Source of the DNA: Sphingobium naphthae
GTDB lineage: Bacteria > Pseudomonadota > Alphaproteobacteria > Sphingomonadales > Sphingomonadaceae
Length of the DNA: 64,000 nucleotides
Assembly (NCBI RefSeq): GCF_020782235.1
Contig: NZ_JAJGNO010000002.1
Span: forward strand, 310,001 to 374,000
Reading direction: 5' to 3'
Shown: positions 25,359 to 34,610 of the stretch, one piece after another
How positions within the stretch are numbered: the stretch's first letter is position 1
Layout of the letters: each line of letters opens with the position of its first letter
Position numbers and translations under genes: made by a program
Notes under the pieces: generated by a model
Told to the model about the DNA's origin: nothing
Seen by the model: only the letters and a program-made list of their open reading frames with translations
Databases searched by the model: none

Positions 25359-26726
25359 TCAACCCTTCATATCGATGGTCGCGATGACGCCCCCTTCGGG
25401 CGCGTTGCGCAGCCGCACCGAGGCTTCGAAGCTCATGGCGAGCGACCGCGCGATGGTGAGGCCGATGCCGGTGCCATGACGCCCGCCGGGCTGGCTGCTC
25501 GGCCCGCGGGTGAAGGGCTCGAACATCTGGTCGATCTGGTCGGCCGGGATGCCGGGGCCGGAATCGCGCACATGGATCATCAGCCGCCCGCCCGAGCGCG
25601 CGCAACTGATTGCCGCGCCGCCGCCATATTTGACGGCATTGTCCACCAGGTTGGCGATGCAGCGGGTAAGCGCGTTGGGCTTCACCCGCACCGTGCCGCC
25701 GCAGCCGCTGACGAAGCGCACCGGCGCGCCCAGATCCTCGGCATCCTCGGCCATGCTGGCGAGCAGGGAGTCGATGTCGATCACCGACCATTCCTCGCGC
25801 GATTCGGTGCTGCTGGCGAGATCCAGCCCTTCGCGCACCAGCGTCTGCATCGCCTGATGATCACCCAGCAGCCGATCGCGCAGCTCGCTATTCTCGACCA
25901 GTTCCAGCCGCAGCCGCATGCGCGTGAGCGGCGTCTGAAGATCATGGCTGATCGCCGCCAGCAGCTGCGTGCGCTCGGCAAAGCCCGCCCGCGCCCGCCG
26001 CTGCATCAGGTTGAAGGTGGAGAGGGCGGCGCGCACTTCCTCCGGTCCCCGCTCGGGTATCTCCTCGGGATCGAGCGAGAGGGAAAAGGCCTCCGCCGCG
26101 CGCTCCAGCCGCCGCAGCGGCTTCGCCACCGATCGCGCGACCAGGATGGCGAGCCCCGCCGAGGCGACGATGATGACGAGCAGGTAGAGCGGGTTGAAGA
26201 TGGTGCTGGGCGGCTTGGCGAGGCGCGGGAAGCTCAACGCCATGGCCCGCCGCGCGCCATGCCGGTCGGTGAAGCGCACCACCCAGCAGTCTGGCCGGGG
26301 CGCGTCGATGATGCCGGCGGCGCGTTCCTTGTCGCCGCGGCTGGGGAAGCAGAGCCCGGCGGGCACCTGCCCCGCTTCGGGCTGCGACGATGCGCCGAGC
26401 CGCTCCGACAGGATGGTTTCCAGCTCGCCGTCCGTATCGCTCAGCGCGACCCCAGCCGGCGCCATCGCCGCTCCGACGATGCGGTGATTGGCCATCATCG
26501 CTTCCACCCGGGCAGGGTCGCGCTGCAGCCGGTCGGCGATGTCGACCGCGCTCGCCACCACGCGAGCGCGGCGGACGCGCTCGAAATCATGATGCCGCGC
26601 CTGTTCGGCCACCAGCAGCGCGATGATCGCCGCGACCGACATGCCAAGCGTCAGGATGAGGAAGATCTGCCCCGCCATCGTCCCGAAAAAGGCGCGGATG
26701 CGTGCCAGCGGTTGCAGTCGCGTCAT
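25359..26726 (-). CDS. EnvZ-like sensor histidine kinase
   Basis: Membrane sensor kinase (455 aa). The first membrane helix is at about 20-42, followed by a periplasmic sensor domain (43-177) with two cysteines (GLCFPSR, PDCWVVRF) and a second helix at about 178-197. The HAMP linker follows (about 198-250). The H-box is AISHDLQTPLTRMRL with His261. The N-box is CIANLVDNAVKYGGG; the G boxes are RDSGPGIPADQ and GTGIGLTIARSL. It overlaps the response-regulator gene by ATGA. It is the likely partner of that regulator. The two periplasmic cysteines could sense redox state or metal; this is speculation. Confidence 0.92.
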   Translation of the reverse strand: MTRLQPLARIRAFFGTMAGQIFLILTLGMSVAAIIALLVAEQARHHDFERVRRARVVASAVDIADRLQRDPARVEAMMANHRIVGAAMAPAGVALSDTDGELETILSERLGASSQPEAGQVPAGLCFPSRGDKERAAGIIDAPRPDCWVVRFTDRHGARRAMALSFPRLAKPPSTIFNPLYLLVIIVASAGLAILVARSVAKPLRRLERAAEAFSLSLDPEEIPERGPEEVRAALSTFNLMQRRARAGFAERTQLLAAISHDLQTPLTRMRLRLELVENSELRDRLLGDHQAMQTLVREGLDLASSTESREEWSVIDIDSLLASMAEDAEDLGAPVRFVSGCGGTVRVKPNALTRCIANLVDNAVKYGGGAAISCARSGGRLMIHVRDSGPGIPADQIDQMFEPFTRGPSSQPGGRHGTGIGLTIARSLAMSFEASVRLRNAPEGGVIATIDMKG

Positions 26727-27451
26727 AGATGCTCGACCCCGCTGGCGAGCACATAGCCTTCGCCCCGCACGGTCAGGATCAGCTCGTCCCCGCCGTCGAG
26801 GGTGGCGAGCTTCTGGCGCAGCCGGCTGACCTGCAGGTCGATCGAGCGATCGAAGGCGGCGGTGGCGCGCCGTTCGGGCACCAAAGTCTCGCGCGACAGG
26901 ACGACATTGGGCTCCTCGATGAAGCGGGAGAGGAGGCGGAATTCGGCCGACGACAACATGACCAGGCTGTCGTCGGGGGCGACCAGACGCCGCTGCTGCA
27001 GGTCCAGCCGCCAGGGACCGAAGCGCGCGAAGCGCGCCGCCGCCGGACGCGCGGCAGGATCGCTGCGCCCGCGCCGCAGCAGGTTGCGGATGCGCACCAG
27101 CAGTTCGCGCGGCTCGAAGGGCTTGGTCAGATAATCGTCGGCGCCCAGTTCCAGGCCCAGCACCCGGTCGATGGCGCTGCCGCGCGCCGTCACCATGATG
27201 ATCTGCACATCCGCCCCGTCGGCGCGCAATTCGCGGCAGAGCATCAGGCCGTCGCCGTCGGGCAGGTTGAGGTCGAGGACGATGAGGTCCACCGCCTCCT
27301 CGCGCAGGGTGCGGCGCAGTTCGGCCAGGCTGGAAGCGGCGAGCAGGCGATAATTTTCCTGATGCAACTGGCCGATGATGAGGTCGCGAATGTCCGCATC
27401 ATCATCGACCACCAGCACGGTGGCCGGTCGGGCAGGGGATGAATCCAGCAT
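26723..27451 (-). CDS. OmpR-family response regulator
   Basis: A 242-aa regulator. The receiver domain (about 10-125) has the acidic pair in VVDDDADIRD, the phospho-acceptor Asp60 (VLDLNLPDGDG), the Thr/Ser in MVTARG and Lys110 in YLTKPFEPRELLVRI. The C-terminal winged helix (about 145-240) ends with the typical IDLQVSRLRQKL and LTVRGEGYVL. ATG 27451 fits the receiver start; an earlier in-frame start would add a poor N-terminal tail. It is divergent from the RND efflux operon 369 bases away, so control of that pump is plausible. Confidence 0.92.
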   Translation of the reverse strand: MLDSSPARPATVLVVDDDADIRDLIIGQLHQENYRLLAASSLAELRRTLREEAVDLIVLDLNLPDGDGLMLCRELRADGADVQIIMVTARGSAIDRVLGLELGADDYLTKPFEPRELLVRIRNLLRRGRSDPAARPAAARFARFGPWRLDLQQRRLVAPDDSLVMLSSAEFRLLSRFIEEPNVVLSRETLVPERRATAAFDRSIDLQVSRLRQKLATLDGGDELILTVRGEGYVLASGVEHL

Positions 27452-27819
27452 GGCATCCCTCCTACCGCGTCGCACGCCCAAAGTCTGCGCTTCTTCGCGC
27501 GCGATACAGGCTGATACAAAGCGATACGCGGCAGCGCGGCGGCGCAACAGATGGAGCGCAAGCGAAAACAACTCCCACTATGACGTGACGCGCAAAATAT
27601 CGAAGAGAGCGCGGTCGGCCTTACCCCTGATGCCGACGCAAAGCGGAGCTCCTGCGATGACCCTTCCCGCCATGATGGCCGGAAAGCCCCGACGGACAGG
27701 CCTGATCGCCTGCGCACTACCCCTCCCCCTCCCCTGTGTGCGCCCGATCATCCCCCTGTCGCTGACCGGCGGCATCGCAGGAGCCCGTAACGCCGACGCC
27801 AAGGACTGATCGCCGACCC
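27452..27819. other. Intergenic region between response regulator and efflux operon
   Basis: A 368-base stretch between divergent operons. It includes a frame of 50 codons (27657-27809) with poly-Pro/Leu sequence and no family signal, which I do not accept as a gene. No convincing -35/-10 or terminator was found by eye. The region probably carries the divergent promoters and the operator of the adjacent regulator. Confidence 0.5.
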
Positions 27820-28953
27820 ATGCCGACCTCCGCACGTTCCCACGGCCTTCGGGTCGCACCGATTGCCCTGCTGATGCTGCTTGCGGCCTGCAGTCAGGAA
27901 AAGGCCCCCCAAAAGGGACCGGTGGAGGTCGGCGTGGTCACGCTGAGCGCGCAGAATGTGACGGTGGCAAGCGAATTGCCCGGCCGCACCGTTTCCACAT
28001 CCATGTCGGAAGTGCGGCCGCAGGTGTCGGGGATCATCCAGAAAAGGCTGTTCACCGAAGGATCGATGGTGCGCGCGGGCCAGCCGCTCTACCAGATCGA
28101 CCAGCGCCTGTATCGCGCGTCGCGGGACGAGGCGCTCGCGACCCTCGCCAGCGCGCAGGCGACGGCGGCCGCCGCGCAGGCCAAGGCGCAGCGCTATCGC
28201 AGCCTGGGCGATACCGAGGCGGTGAGCGCGCAGGACCGCGACGACGTCATCGCCACCGCGCGGCAGGCGCAGGCGGCGGTGCAGCAGGCGCGCGCCAGCC
28301 TGCAGACGAGCAACGTCAACCTGGAATTCACGCTGGTGCGCGCGCCGATCAGCGGCCGCATCGGGCGCACGCTGTTCACGCCGGGCGCGCTGGTGACGGC
28401 GAGCCAGACCGATCCGCTGACCACGATCCAGCAACTGGACCCCATCTATGTCGACGTGACCCAGTCCAGCGCGCAATTGCTGGCGCTGCGCCGGTCGCTG
28501 GCGTCGGGCAAGACGCTGCCCGCCAGCGCGACCATCCGCCTGAAGCTGGAGGATGGCAGCGACTATCCGCTGGAGGGCCGGATCGAGTTCGCCGAGCCGA
28601 TCGTCGATCCCGACAGCGGCACCGTGACGCTGCGCGCGCGCTTCCCCAACCCCGACGGGCTGCTGCTGCCCGGCATGTTCGTGCGCGTCGTCGCGCCGCA
28701 GTCGGTGGTGCCCAACGCCATCCTGGCGCCGCAACAGGGGATCGCGCGCGATCCCAAGGGCAACGCCACGGCGCTGGTCGTGACCAGGGCCAACAAGGTC
28801 GAGCAGCGCACCGTCACCGCGGCTCAGGCGATCGGCGACAAATGGCTGATCACCGCCGGGCTGAAAGCGGGCGACCGGCTGATCGTGGAGGGCACGGACA
28901 AGGTGCAGCCCGACGCGACCGTCAAGCCCGTCCCCGTCGCCAGCGCGCAATAA
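27820..28953 (+). CDS. RND efflux periplasmic adaptor lipoprotein
   Basis: AcrA/MexA-type membrane fusion protein (377 aa). The lipobox LMLLAAC places the lipidated Cys at 24. The lipoyl half-motif SEVRPQVSGIIQKRLFTEGS is followed by an alpha-hairpin (about 100-165, Ala/Gln-rich), the second lipoyl half VRAPISGRIGRTLFTPGALV, the beta-barrel (PLTTIQQLDPIYVDVTQSSA) and the membrane-proximal domain. Family residues are strongly kept throughout. It is first in a three-gene efflux operon, 9 bases before the pump gene. Substrate range cannot be read from sequence. Confidence 0.95.
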   Translation: MPTSARSHGLRVAPIALLMLLAACSQEKAPQKGPVEVGVVTLSAQNVTVASELPGRTVSTSMSEVRPQVSGIIQKRLFTEGSMVRAGQPLYQIDQRLYRASRDEALATLASAQATAAAAQAKAQRYRSLGDTEAVSAQDRDDVIATARQAQAAVQQARASLQTSNVNLEFTLVRAPISGRIGRTLFTPGALVTASQTDPLTTIQQLDPIYVDVTQSSAQLLALRRSLASGKTLPASATIRLKLEDGSDYPLEGRIEFAEPIVDPDSGTVTLRARFPNPDGLLLPGMFVRVVAPQSVVPNAILAPQQGIARDPKGNATALVVTRANKVEQRTVTAAQAIGDKWLITAGLKAGDRLIVEGTDKVQPDATVKPVPVASAQ

Positions 28954-28962
28954 GGTCCGACC

Positions 28963-31900
28963 ATGCTCAGCCGCTATTTCATCGACCGGCCGATCTTCGC
29001 CTGGGTCATCGCGATCGGCATCATGCTGGCGGGCATCGGCGCGATGCTGTCGCTGCCTATCGCTCAATATCCCGACATCGCGCCGCCGGGCGTCGGCATC
29101 AGCGCGACCTATCCGGGCGCCAATGCCGAGACGGTGGAGACCAGCGTCACCCAGGTCATCGAGCAGCAGCTGACCGGCATCGACGGGCTCATGTATTTCT
29201 CATCCTCCTCCTCGGCCAACGGGCAGGCGCGGATCACCGTCACCTTCCAGAAGGGCACCGATCCCGACACCGCGCAGGTGCAGGTGCAGAACAAGGTGCA
29301 GCAGGCGCTCAGCCGCCTGCCCAACGCGGTGCAGCAGCAGGGGCTGACCGTCACCAAGCAGCAGACCGACTTCCTGATGCTGGTCGGTCTCTACGACGAG
29401 ACCGACAAGGCCAACCAGGCGGACATCGCCGACTATCTGGTCAATAATTTCCAGGACCCGATCGCGCGCATCGACGGCATCGGCGCGACCCAAATCTTCG
29501 GGTCGCAATATGCGATGCGCATCTGGCTCGACCCCTATAAGCTCGCCACCGTCAAGCTGATGCCGTCCGACGTGCAAAGCGCCATTTCGGCGCAGAATGT
29601 CGAAGTGTCGGCGGGCCAGATCGGCGCCGACCCCGCGCCCGAGGGGCAGCAGCTCAACGCCACGGTGCGCGCCCGATCGCGCCTGCAGACGCCCGAGCAG
29701 TTCCGCAACATCATCGTCAAGACGCAGACCGACGGGTCGGTCGTGCATCTGTCCGACGTGGCGCGGGTCGAGCTGGGCAATGAAAGCTACACCACGTCGG
29801 CGCGGCTGAACGGCCACCCCGCATCGGGCATGGCATTGCAGCTGGCACCGGGCGCGGACGCGCTCAAGACCGCCGAGCTGGTCAAGGCCAAGGTGGAGGA
29901 ACTCGCGTCGGGCCTGCCCCATGGCTACAAGATCGTCTATCCCCGCGACACCACGCCCTTCATCAAGCTGTCGGTCGAGGAAGTGGTCCACACGCTGATC
30001 GAGGCGGTGGTGCTGGTCGTCATCGTGATGTTCGTGTTCCTGCAGAGCTGGCGCGCGACGCTGGTGCCGGCGATCGCTGTGCCGGTGGTGCTGCTCGGCA
30101 CGTTCGGCGTCCTTGCGCTGTTCGGCTATTCCATCAACACGCTGACCCTGTTCGGCATGGTGCTCTCGATCGGCCTTCTGGTCGACGACGCCATTGTCGT
30201 CGTGGAGAATGTCGAGCGGCTGATGGAGGAGGAAGGGCTGTCGCCCCGCGACGCGACGATCAAGTCGATGGGGGAGATTGGCGGCGCGCTGGTCGGCATC
30301 GCGCTGGTGCTGTCGGCGGTGCTGCTGCCCATGGCCTTTTTCGGCGGGTCGACCGGCGTCATCTACCGGCAATTTTCCATCACCATCGTGTCGTCGATGC
30401 TGCTGTCGGTGCTGGTCGCGCTGATCCTGTCGCCGGCGCTGTGCGCCACCTTGCTCAAATCCTCGGCGCAGGAACAGCGGCATCGCGGCTGGGCCGGGCG
30501 CTTCAATCGCTGGTTCGACCGCGTCACCCATGGCTATGTCCGCCGCACCGAACAGGTTCTGGGCAAGCGCCTGCTCTTCTGGGGCGCCTATGTCGTGATC
30601 CTCGCCGTGCTGGCGCTGCTGTTCACGCGCCTGCCGACCAGCTTTCTGCCGGTCGAGGACCAGGGCCAGGTGATGGCGCAGGTGACGCTGCCCGCCGGCG
30701 CCAAGTCCACCCGCACCGCTGCTGCGGCCGAGCAGGTGCAGCAATATTTCCTGAATGACGAAAAGGACAATGTCGCCTTCGCCTTCATCATGACCGGCTT
30801 CAGCTTCCAGGGTCAGGGCGAGAATGTGGCGCAGGGCTTCATCAACCTGGCGCCGTGGGAGGATCGCAAGGGCAGCGACAATGCGGCGGGCGCCATCGCC
30901 CAGCGGGCCAACAAGCAATTGGGCGCAATCCGCGACGCGAAAGTGCTAGCGATGACCCCGCCTGCGATCCGGGGCCTGGGCCAATCCAACGGCTTCACCT
31001 TCGAACTGCTCAACAGCGGCGGATTGAGCCGCGACCGCTTCCTGGAACTGCGCAACCAGCTGATCGCCGCGGCCGCCAAGGACCCGGTGCTGTCGGGCGT
31101 GCGCGCGGCATCGTTGGAGGACACGCCGCAGCTGCAGGTCGACATCGATTCCGAAAAGCTCGCCGTGCTGGGCCTGACCCAGGCCGATGTGGACGATGTG
31201 CTCTCGTCCGCCTGGGGCAGCACCTATATCAACGACTTCGTCGATCGCGGCCGGGTGAAGCGCGTCTATATGCAGGCCGACGCGCCCTATCGCGCGCTGC
31301 CGACCGACCTCGACAAATGGATGGTGCGGCAGGCGACGACCGGCGAGATGGTGCCTTTCTCCGCCTTCGCCACCACGCGCTGGGTGATGGGCCCGACCAC
31401 CGTGTCGCGCTTCAACGGCCTGTCCTCGTTCGAAATCCAGGGACAGCCGGCGTCCGGCGCCAGTTCGGGCGAGGCGATGGACCGGATCGTCGCCCTGCAG
31501 AAGCAGCTGCCCGCGGGCACCAGCTATGCCTGGAGCGGCCTGTCCTATCAGGAACAGCTGTCGGGCGGGCAGGCGCCGCTGCTCTATGGCCTGTCGGTGC
31601 TGGTCGTCTTCCTCTGCCTCGCCGCCCTGTATGAAAGCTGGTCGATCCCGCTCGCGGTGCTGCTGGTCATTCCGCTCGGCCTTGTCGGCGCGGTGATCGC
31701 GGTCTGGGCGCGCGGGCTGGAAAATAATATCTTCTTCCAGGTCGGCCTGCTTACCACCATGGGCCTGGCCGCCAAGAACGCCATCCTGATCGTCGAATTC
31801 GCCGAACTGGCGCATCATGAGGGCAAGAATGCCTGGGATGCCGCGCTGGAGGCGGCGCGGCTGCGGTTCCGGCCGATCCTGATGACCAGCCTGGCCTTCA

Positions 31901-32103
31901 TCGCGGGCGTGGTGCCGCTGGCGATCGCGACCGGCGCGGGGGCGCAGAGCCGCGTCGCCATCGGCACGGCGGTGATCGGCGGCATGACGACCGCGACGCT
32001 GCTGGCAATCTTCCTCGTGCCGCTCTTCTTCGTTTCGATCCTGCGCCTGTTCGGCAAGGACAAGCCCGCCGGCCCCGGCGCCGCGATGGAGGCCCTGGCA
32101 TGA
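28963..32103 (+). CDS. RND multidrug efflux permease (HAE1 family)
   Basis: Inner-membrane proton-driven pump (1046 aa) of the AcrB/MexB class with the full 12-helix, two-porter layout. It begins MLSRYFIDRPIFAWVIAIGI and has IAQYPDIAPPGVGISATYPG. The helix-4 proton-relay aspartates are in LLVDDAIVVVENVERLMEEE, and the helix-10 Lys is in GLAAKNAILIVEFA. The G-loop and switch-loop regions are present. Length is standard. It follows the adaptor by 9 bases and overlaps the outer-membrane factor by ATGA, giving a complete tripartite system. Likely exports hydrophobic compounds or aromatics. Confidence 0.97.
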   Translation: MLSRYFIDRPIFAWVIAIGIMLAGIGAMLSLPIAQYPDIAPPGVGISATYPGANAETVETSVTQVIEQQLTGIDGLMYFSSSSSANGQARITVTFQKGTDPDTAQVQVQNKVQQALSRLPNAVQQQGLTVTKQQTDFLMLVGLYDETDKANQADIADYLVNNFQDPIARIDGIGATQIFGSQYAMRIWLDPYKLATVKLMPSDVQSAISAQNVEVSAGQIGADPAPEGQQLNATVRARSRLQTPEQFRNIIVKTQTDGSVVHLSDVARVELGNESYTTSARLNGHPASGMALQLAPGADALKTAELVKAKVEELASGLPHGYKIVYPRDTTPFIKLSVEEVVHTLIEAVVLVVIVMFVFLQSWRATLVPAIAVPVVLLGTFGVLALFGYSINTLTLFGMVLSIGLLVDDAIVVVENVERLMEEEGLSPRDATIKSMGEIGGALVGIALVLSAVLLPMAFFGGSTGVIYRQFSITIVSSMLLSVLVALILSPALCATLLKSSAQEQRHRGWAGRFNRWFDRVTHGYVRRTEQVLGKRLLFWGAYVVILAVLALLFTRLPTSFLPVEDQGQVMAQVTLPAGAKSTRTAAAAEQVQQYFLNDEKDNVAFAFIMTGFSFQGQGENVAQGFINLAPWEDRKGSDNAAGAIAQRANKQLGAIRDAKVLAMTPPAIRGLGQSNGFTFELLNSGGLSRDRFLELRNQLIAAAAKDPVLSGVRAASLEDTPQLQVDIDSEKLAVLGLTQADVDDVLSSAWGSTYINDFVDRGRVKRVYMQADAPYRALPTDLDKWMVRQATTGEMVPFSAFATTRWVMGPTTVSRFNGLSSFEIQGQPASGASSGEAMDRIVALQKQLPAGTSYAWSGLSYQEQLSGGQAPLLYGLSVLVVFLCLAALYESWSIPLAVLLVIPLGLVGAVIAVWARGLENNIFFQVGLLTTMGLAAKNAILIVEFAELAHHEGKNAWDAALEAARLRFRPILMTSLAFIAGVVPLAIATGAGAQSRVAIGTAVIGGMTTATLLAIFLVPLFFVSILRLFGKDKPAGPGAAMEALA

Positions 32104-33464
32104 CCCGCGCGCTGATCGGCGCCAGCGCCCTGCTGCTGGCCGGATGTTCGATGACGCCGGCCTATGAACGGCCAGCGCCGCCGGTGCCCGCGACGCTGCC
32201 GCAGGGCGAGGCTTATGCCGCGCCGGCCGCCGGCGAGACGGCGGGGCTGGCCTGGACAGAGCTGGTGCAGGATGCGCGGTTGCGGACCGTGATCGAGCGC
32301 GCGCTCGCCAATAATCGCGACCTGCGCGCGGCGATCGCCAATGTCCAGTCGGCGCGCGCGCAATATCGCGTGCAGCGCGCGGCGCAGCTGCCGACGGTGA
32401 CGGCCGACGCGGGCGCCAGCCTGACGCGGCAGAATGACGCGCGACAGAATAGCTACAGCGCCGACATCGGCTTCAGCGCGTTCGAGATCGACCTGTTCGG
32501 GCGGGTGCGCAGCCTGACCGAGGCGGCGCTGGAAACCTATCTGGCGACCGAGGAAGGCGCGCGATCGACCCGCATCGCGCTGATCGCCGAGACGGCGAGC
32601 GCCTATGCGACGCTGGCGGCGGACCAGGAATTGCTGGCCTTGGCGCGCCAGACCAAGGCGAGCGCGCAGCGGACGCTGGACCTCACCCGCTCGCTCAATG
32701 CGGCGGGGCTGGCGGGCAAGCTGGACGTGCATCAGGCCGAAACCACGGTCGAACAAGCGGCATCGGATGTCGCCGCCACGGTGACGCAGGTGGCGCAGGA
32801 CCGCAATGCGCTGAACCTGCTGGCCGGCGCGCCGATCGAGGACGCTTTGCTACCGCTGTCGCTCGACAGCCTGATCGCCGGCATTTCGCGCGTGCCCGCG
32901 GGCCTGTCGTCGGACATATTGCTCCGACGGCCCGACGTGCTGCAGGCCGAACATCAGCTTAAGGCCGCCAACGCCGATGTCGGCGCGGCGCGCGCGGCGA
33001 TGTTCCCGACGATCAGCCTGACGTCGGCGATCGGCGTGGCAAGCTCCGCCCTCTCCTCGCTGTTCAGCGGCGGCGGCTTCGCCTGGTCGGTCAGCCCATC
33101 GGCCAGCCTGCCGATCTTCGGCGGCGCCAATCGCGGCAATCTGGACTATAGCAAGGCGCAGCGCGACCTCTACCTCGCCCAATATGAACAGGCGATCCAG
33201 ACCGCCTTCCAGGAAGTCGCCGATGGTCTGGCCCGCGCCGGGACGATCGATGCGCAACAGGCGGCGCAGCGGCGGCTGGTGACGGCGAATGCGCGCGCCT
33301 ATGATCTGGCGGAGCAGCGCTACCGCGCGGGCGTCGACACCTTCCTGACGGCGCTGACCAGCCAGCGCAGCCTCTACAGCGCGCGCCAGTCGGCGATCGC
33401 CACAAACCTGGCGCTGGTGAGCAACCGAATCCTGCTCTACCGCGTCATCGGCGCCGACCAGTGA
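32100..33464 (+). CDS. Outer-membrane efflux factor lipoprotein (NodT/OprM type)
   Basis: A 454-aa TolC-like channel subunit anchored as a lipoprotein (LLLAGC, Cys16). Two OEP repeats contain long Ala-rich helices (IERALANNRDLRAAIANVQS and the second at YSKAQRDLYLAQYEQAIQTA). The NodT signature SDILLRRPDVLQAEHQLKAA and AAMFPTISL are present. The third gene of the RND operon, with ATGA overlap. It ends 3 bases before the convergent parE stop. Confidence 0.95.
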   Translation: MTRALIGASALLLAGCSMTPAYERPAPPVPATLPQGEAYAAPAAGETAGLAWTELVQDARLRTVIERALANNRDLRAAIANVQSARAQYRVQRAAQLPTVTADAGASLTRQNDARQNSYSADIGFSAFEIDLFGRVRSLTEAALETYLATEEGARSTRIALIAETASAYATLAADQELLALARQTKASAQRTLDLTRSLNAAGLAGKLDVHQAETTVEQAASDVAATVTQVAQDRNALNLLAGAPIEDALLPLSLDSLIAGISRVPAGLSSDILLRRPDVLQAEHQLKAANADVGAARAAMFPTISLTSAIGVASSALSSLFSGGGFAWSVSPSASLPIFGGANRGNLDYSKAQRDLYLAQYEQAIQTAFQEVADGLARAGTIDAQQAAQRRLVTANARAYDLAEQRYRAGVDTFLTALTSQRSLYSARQSAIATNLALVSNRILLYRVIGADQ

Positions 33465-33467
33465 CGG

Positions 33468-33785
33468 CTAATCCTGCGCCAGCCACCCGGCGATGTCGCG
33501 GCGCGCATGGAGCACGCGCCAGACATCGACATGATCGGGCTGCTCGACATAGAAAATGAGATGGGGAAAGCGGCCGACCGCGCGGCTGCGCAGGCCCGGC
33601 AGGCCCAGTTCATGGGCGAAGCGCGGCGACCCCGCGCCCGGGCGAGCCGCGATCGCGCCATAAGCGACCTCCAGCGCGGCGACGAAACGCAGCGCCACAT
33701 CCGCGCCGGCTTCGCGCAGATAATGACCGACGATATTCTCCACGTCCGTCCGCGCTTGCGCGCGGGGCGTCACGGGCTTGCCCAT
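33468..33785 (-). CDS. parE: ParE/RelE-family toxin
   Basis: A 105-aa toxin of the RelE/ParE superfamily: VTPRAQARTDVENIVGHYLR (N-terminal helix pair), an aromatic/basic core (LPGLRSRAVGRFPHLIFYVE), and the C-terminal strand VDVWRVLHARRDIAGWL. The R-x-x-x-V-G-R-F-x-H-L-I-F-Y and V-W-R-V-L-H-x-R-D patterns match ParE, whose members poison DNA gyrase; RelE-like mRNA cleavage is the alternative. It lies downstream of its antitoxin with a 1-base ATGA-type overlap. Confidence 0.85.
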   Translation of the reverse strand: MGKPVTPRAQARTDVENIVGHYLREAGADVALRFVAALEVAYGAIAARPGAGSPRFAHELGLPGLRSRAVGRFPHLIFYVEQPDHVDVWRVLHARRDIAGWLAQD

Positions 33786-34018
33786 CAGCGGGCGGCGGCG
33801 ATGCGATCGCGCAGCTGGTCGAAATAGCCCTGGTCGGCCGGAGCGCCGGGCGCGCTCGCCGCGCCGTCCAGCAGCATCGTCCGCAACGCCTGGCGATCCC
33901 GGTCCCTGCGGATCAGTTCGCGGACATATTCGCTGCTGGTGCCATAGCCGCGACCGACCACTTGTTCGTCGACGAACGCCTTGAGCGTTTCGGGCAGGGA
34001 GATGTTCATCGTGCTCAT
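33785..34018 (-). CDS. parD: ParD-family antitoxin
   Basis: A 77-aa ribbon-helix-helix antitoxin: the beta strand MNISLPETLKAFVDEQVV is followed by GYGTSSEYVRELIRRD, the classical RHH helix pair, and a disordered C-terminal tail (DQGYFDQLRDRIA) that wraps the toxin. ATG 34018 follows a GGGAGATGAG-type site, and the frame would otherwise run into the promoter. The promoter holds two direct repeats of TTTGGCAA, the probable autoregulatory site. Confidence 0.87.
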   Translation of the reverse strand: MSTMNISLPETLKAFVDEQVVGRGYGTSSEYVRELIRRDRDRQALRTMLLDGAASAPGAPADQGYFDQLRDRIAAAR

Positions 34019-34035
34019 CTCCCTTGATCTAGACC

Positions 34036-34053
34036 TTTGGCAAAATTTGGCAA
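34036..34053. repeat. Tandem TTTGGCAA repeats in parDE promoter
   Basis: TTTGGCAA occurs twice, separated by AA (34036-34043 and 34046-34053), 18-35 bases upstream of parD. A 10-base period places both on one DNA face, as expected for side-by-side ribbon-helix-helix dimers. Autoregulation by ParD or ParDE is inferred. Confidence 0.45.
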
Positions 34054-34201
34054 GACGACTCGATAGCCTCAGGGGCGGTCGATGCATTGCAATCACCGAA
34101 TCCGTACCGACGCGTATCATTTGCATCGCCCCCGCCCTCACCTCTTCCCGGCGGACAGGCTTGTGCTATGATCCTTTCCACAAGACATAATGGAGAGGAT
34201 C

Positions 34202-34339
34202 ATGTCGCTTCTGGCACGATTTCTGGATTGGCTGTGCGGAGCCTTCGCGTCCGGCGCGCAGGATGCGGTGCGGCTCAATCAACTGATCTGCCCGCTGTCC
34301 CGGCGCCTGGACCAGTCCGACAGGGCGGGACGGCGCTAG
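34202..34339 (+). CDS. Possible small protein (45 aa)
   Basis: A 45-aa frame with a strong ribosome site (GGAGAGG five bases before ATG). The sequence starts with an amphipathic/hydrophobic segment (SLLARFLDWLCGAFAS) and ends basic (SRRLDQSDRAGRR). No family is recognised. Its SD and isolation between the parDE promoter and a terminator make it a candidate small membrane-active protein, but it may be a chance frame. Confidence 0.4.
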   Translation: MSLLARFLDWLCGAFASGAQDAVRLNQLICPLSRRLDQSDRAGRR

Positions 34340-34398
34340 GCCCAACGCTGGCGCGACTGCTTGGCTGGCCGAACGCGCTAAACGAATGAAATCCCACG

Positions 34399-34431
34399 AA
34401 AAAAAACGGGCCGATCCGAAGACCAGCCCGT
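34399..34431 (-). terminator. Rho-independent terminator for the MFS gene
   Basis: On the minus strand, arms ACGGGC and GCCCGT (34426-34431 and 34406-34411) flank a loop containing TCTTCGG and are followed directly by a run of T residues (A run at 34399-34406 on plus). It lies about 180 bases after the end of the sugar transporter at 34611, on its strand. This is a textbook factor-independent terminator. Confidence 0.7.
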
Positions 34432-34610
34432 GAAAGTTTTTAGGAGAGGATGCCTGAAAGGCAGGGTCTTTTTCACCCGAAATCCGCTTTGCTGCAAGTG
34501 CGAAAGTCCATATTGCGATTGCAAAAACTGCATCCGTAGCGGCATGCAACGTTTCCGTAGCGTAAACCGGATATGTCTGATGGCGGGAAGCTCATCCGCA
34601 AATCCCCGAC

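Noticed and set aside
27657..27809. Fifty-codon frame between response regulator and efflux adaptor
   Set aside because: Poly-Pro/Leu, no ribosome site, no family resemblance.
33468..34018. RelBE or HigBA instead of ParDE
   Set aside because: Antitoxin-first order, RHH antitoxin and the ParE-like G-R-F-x-H-L-I-F-Y core favour ParDE; RelE-type activity cannot be fully excluded.
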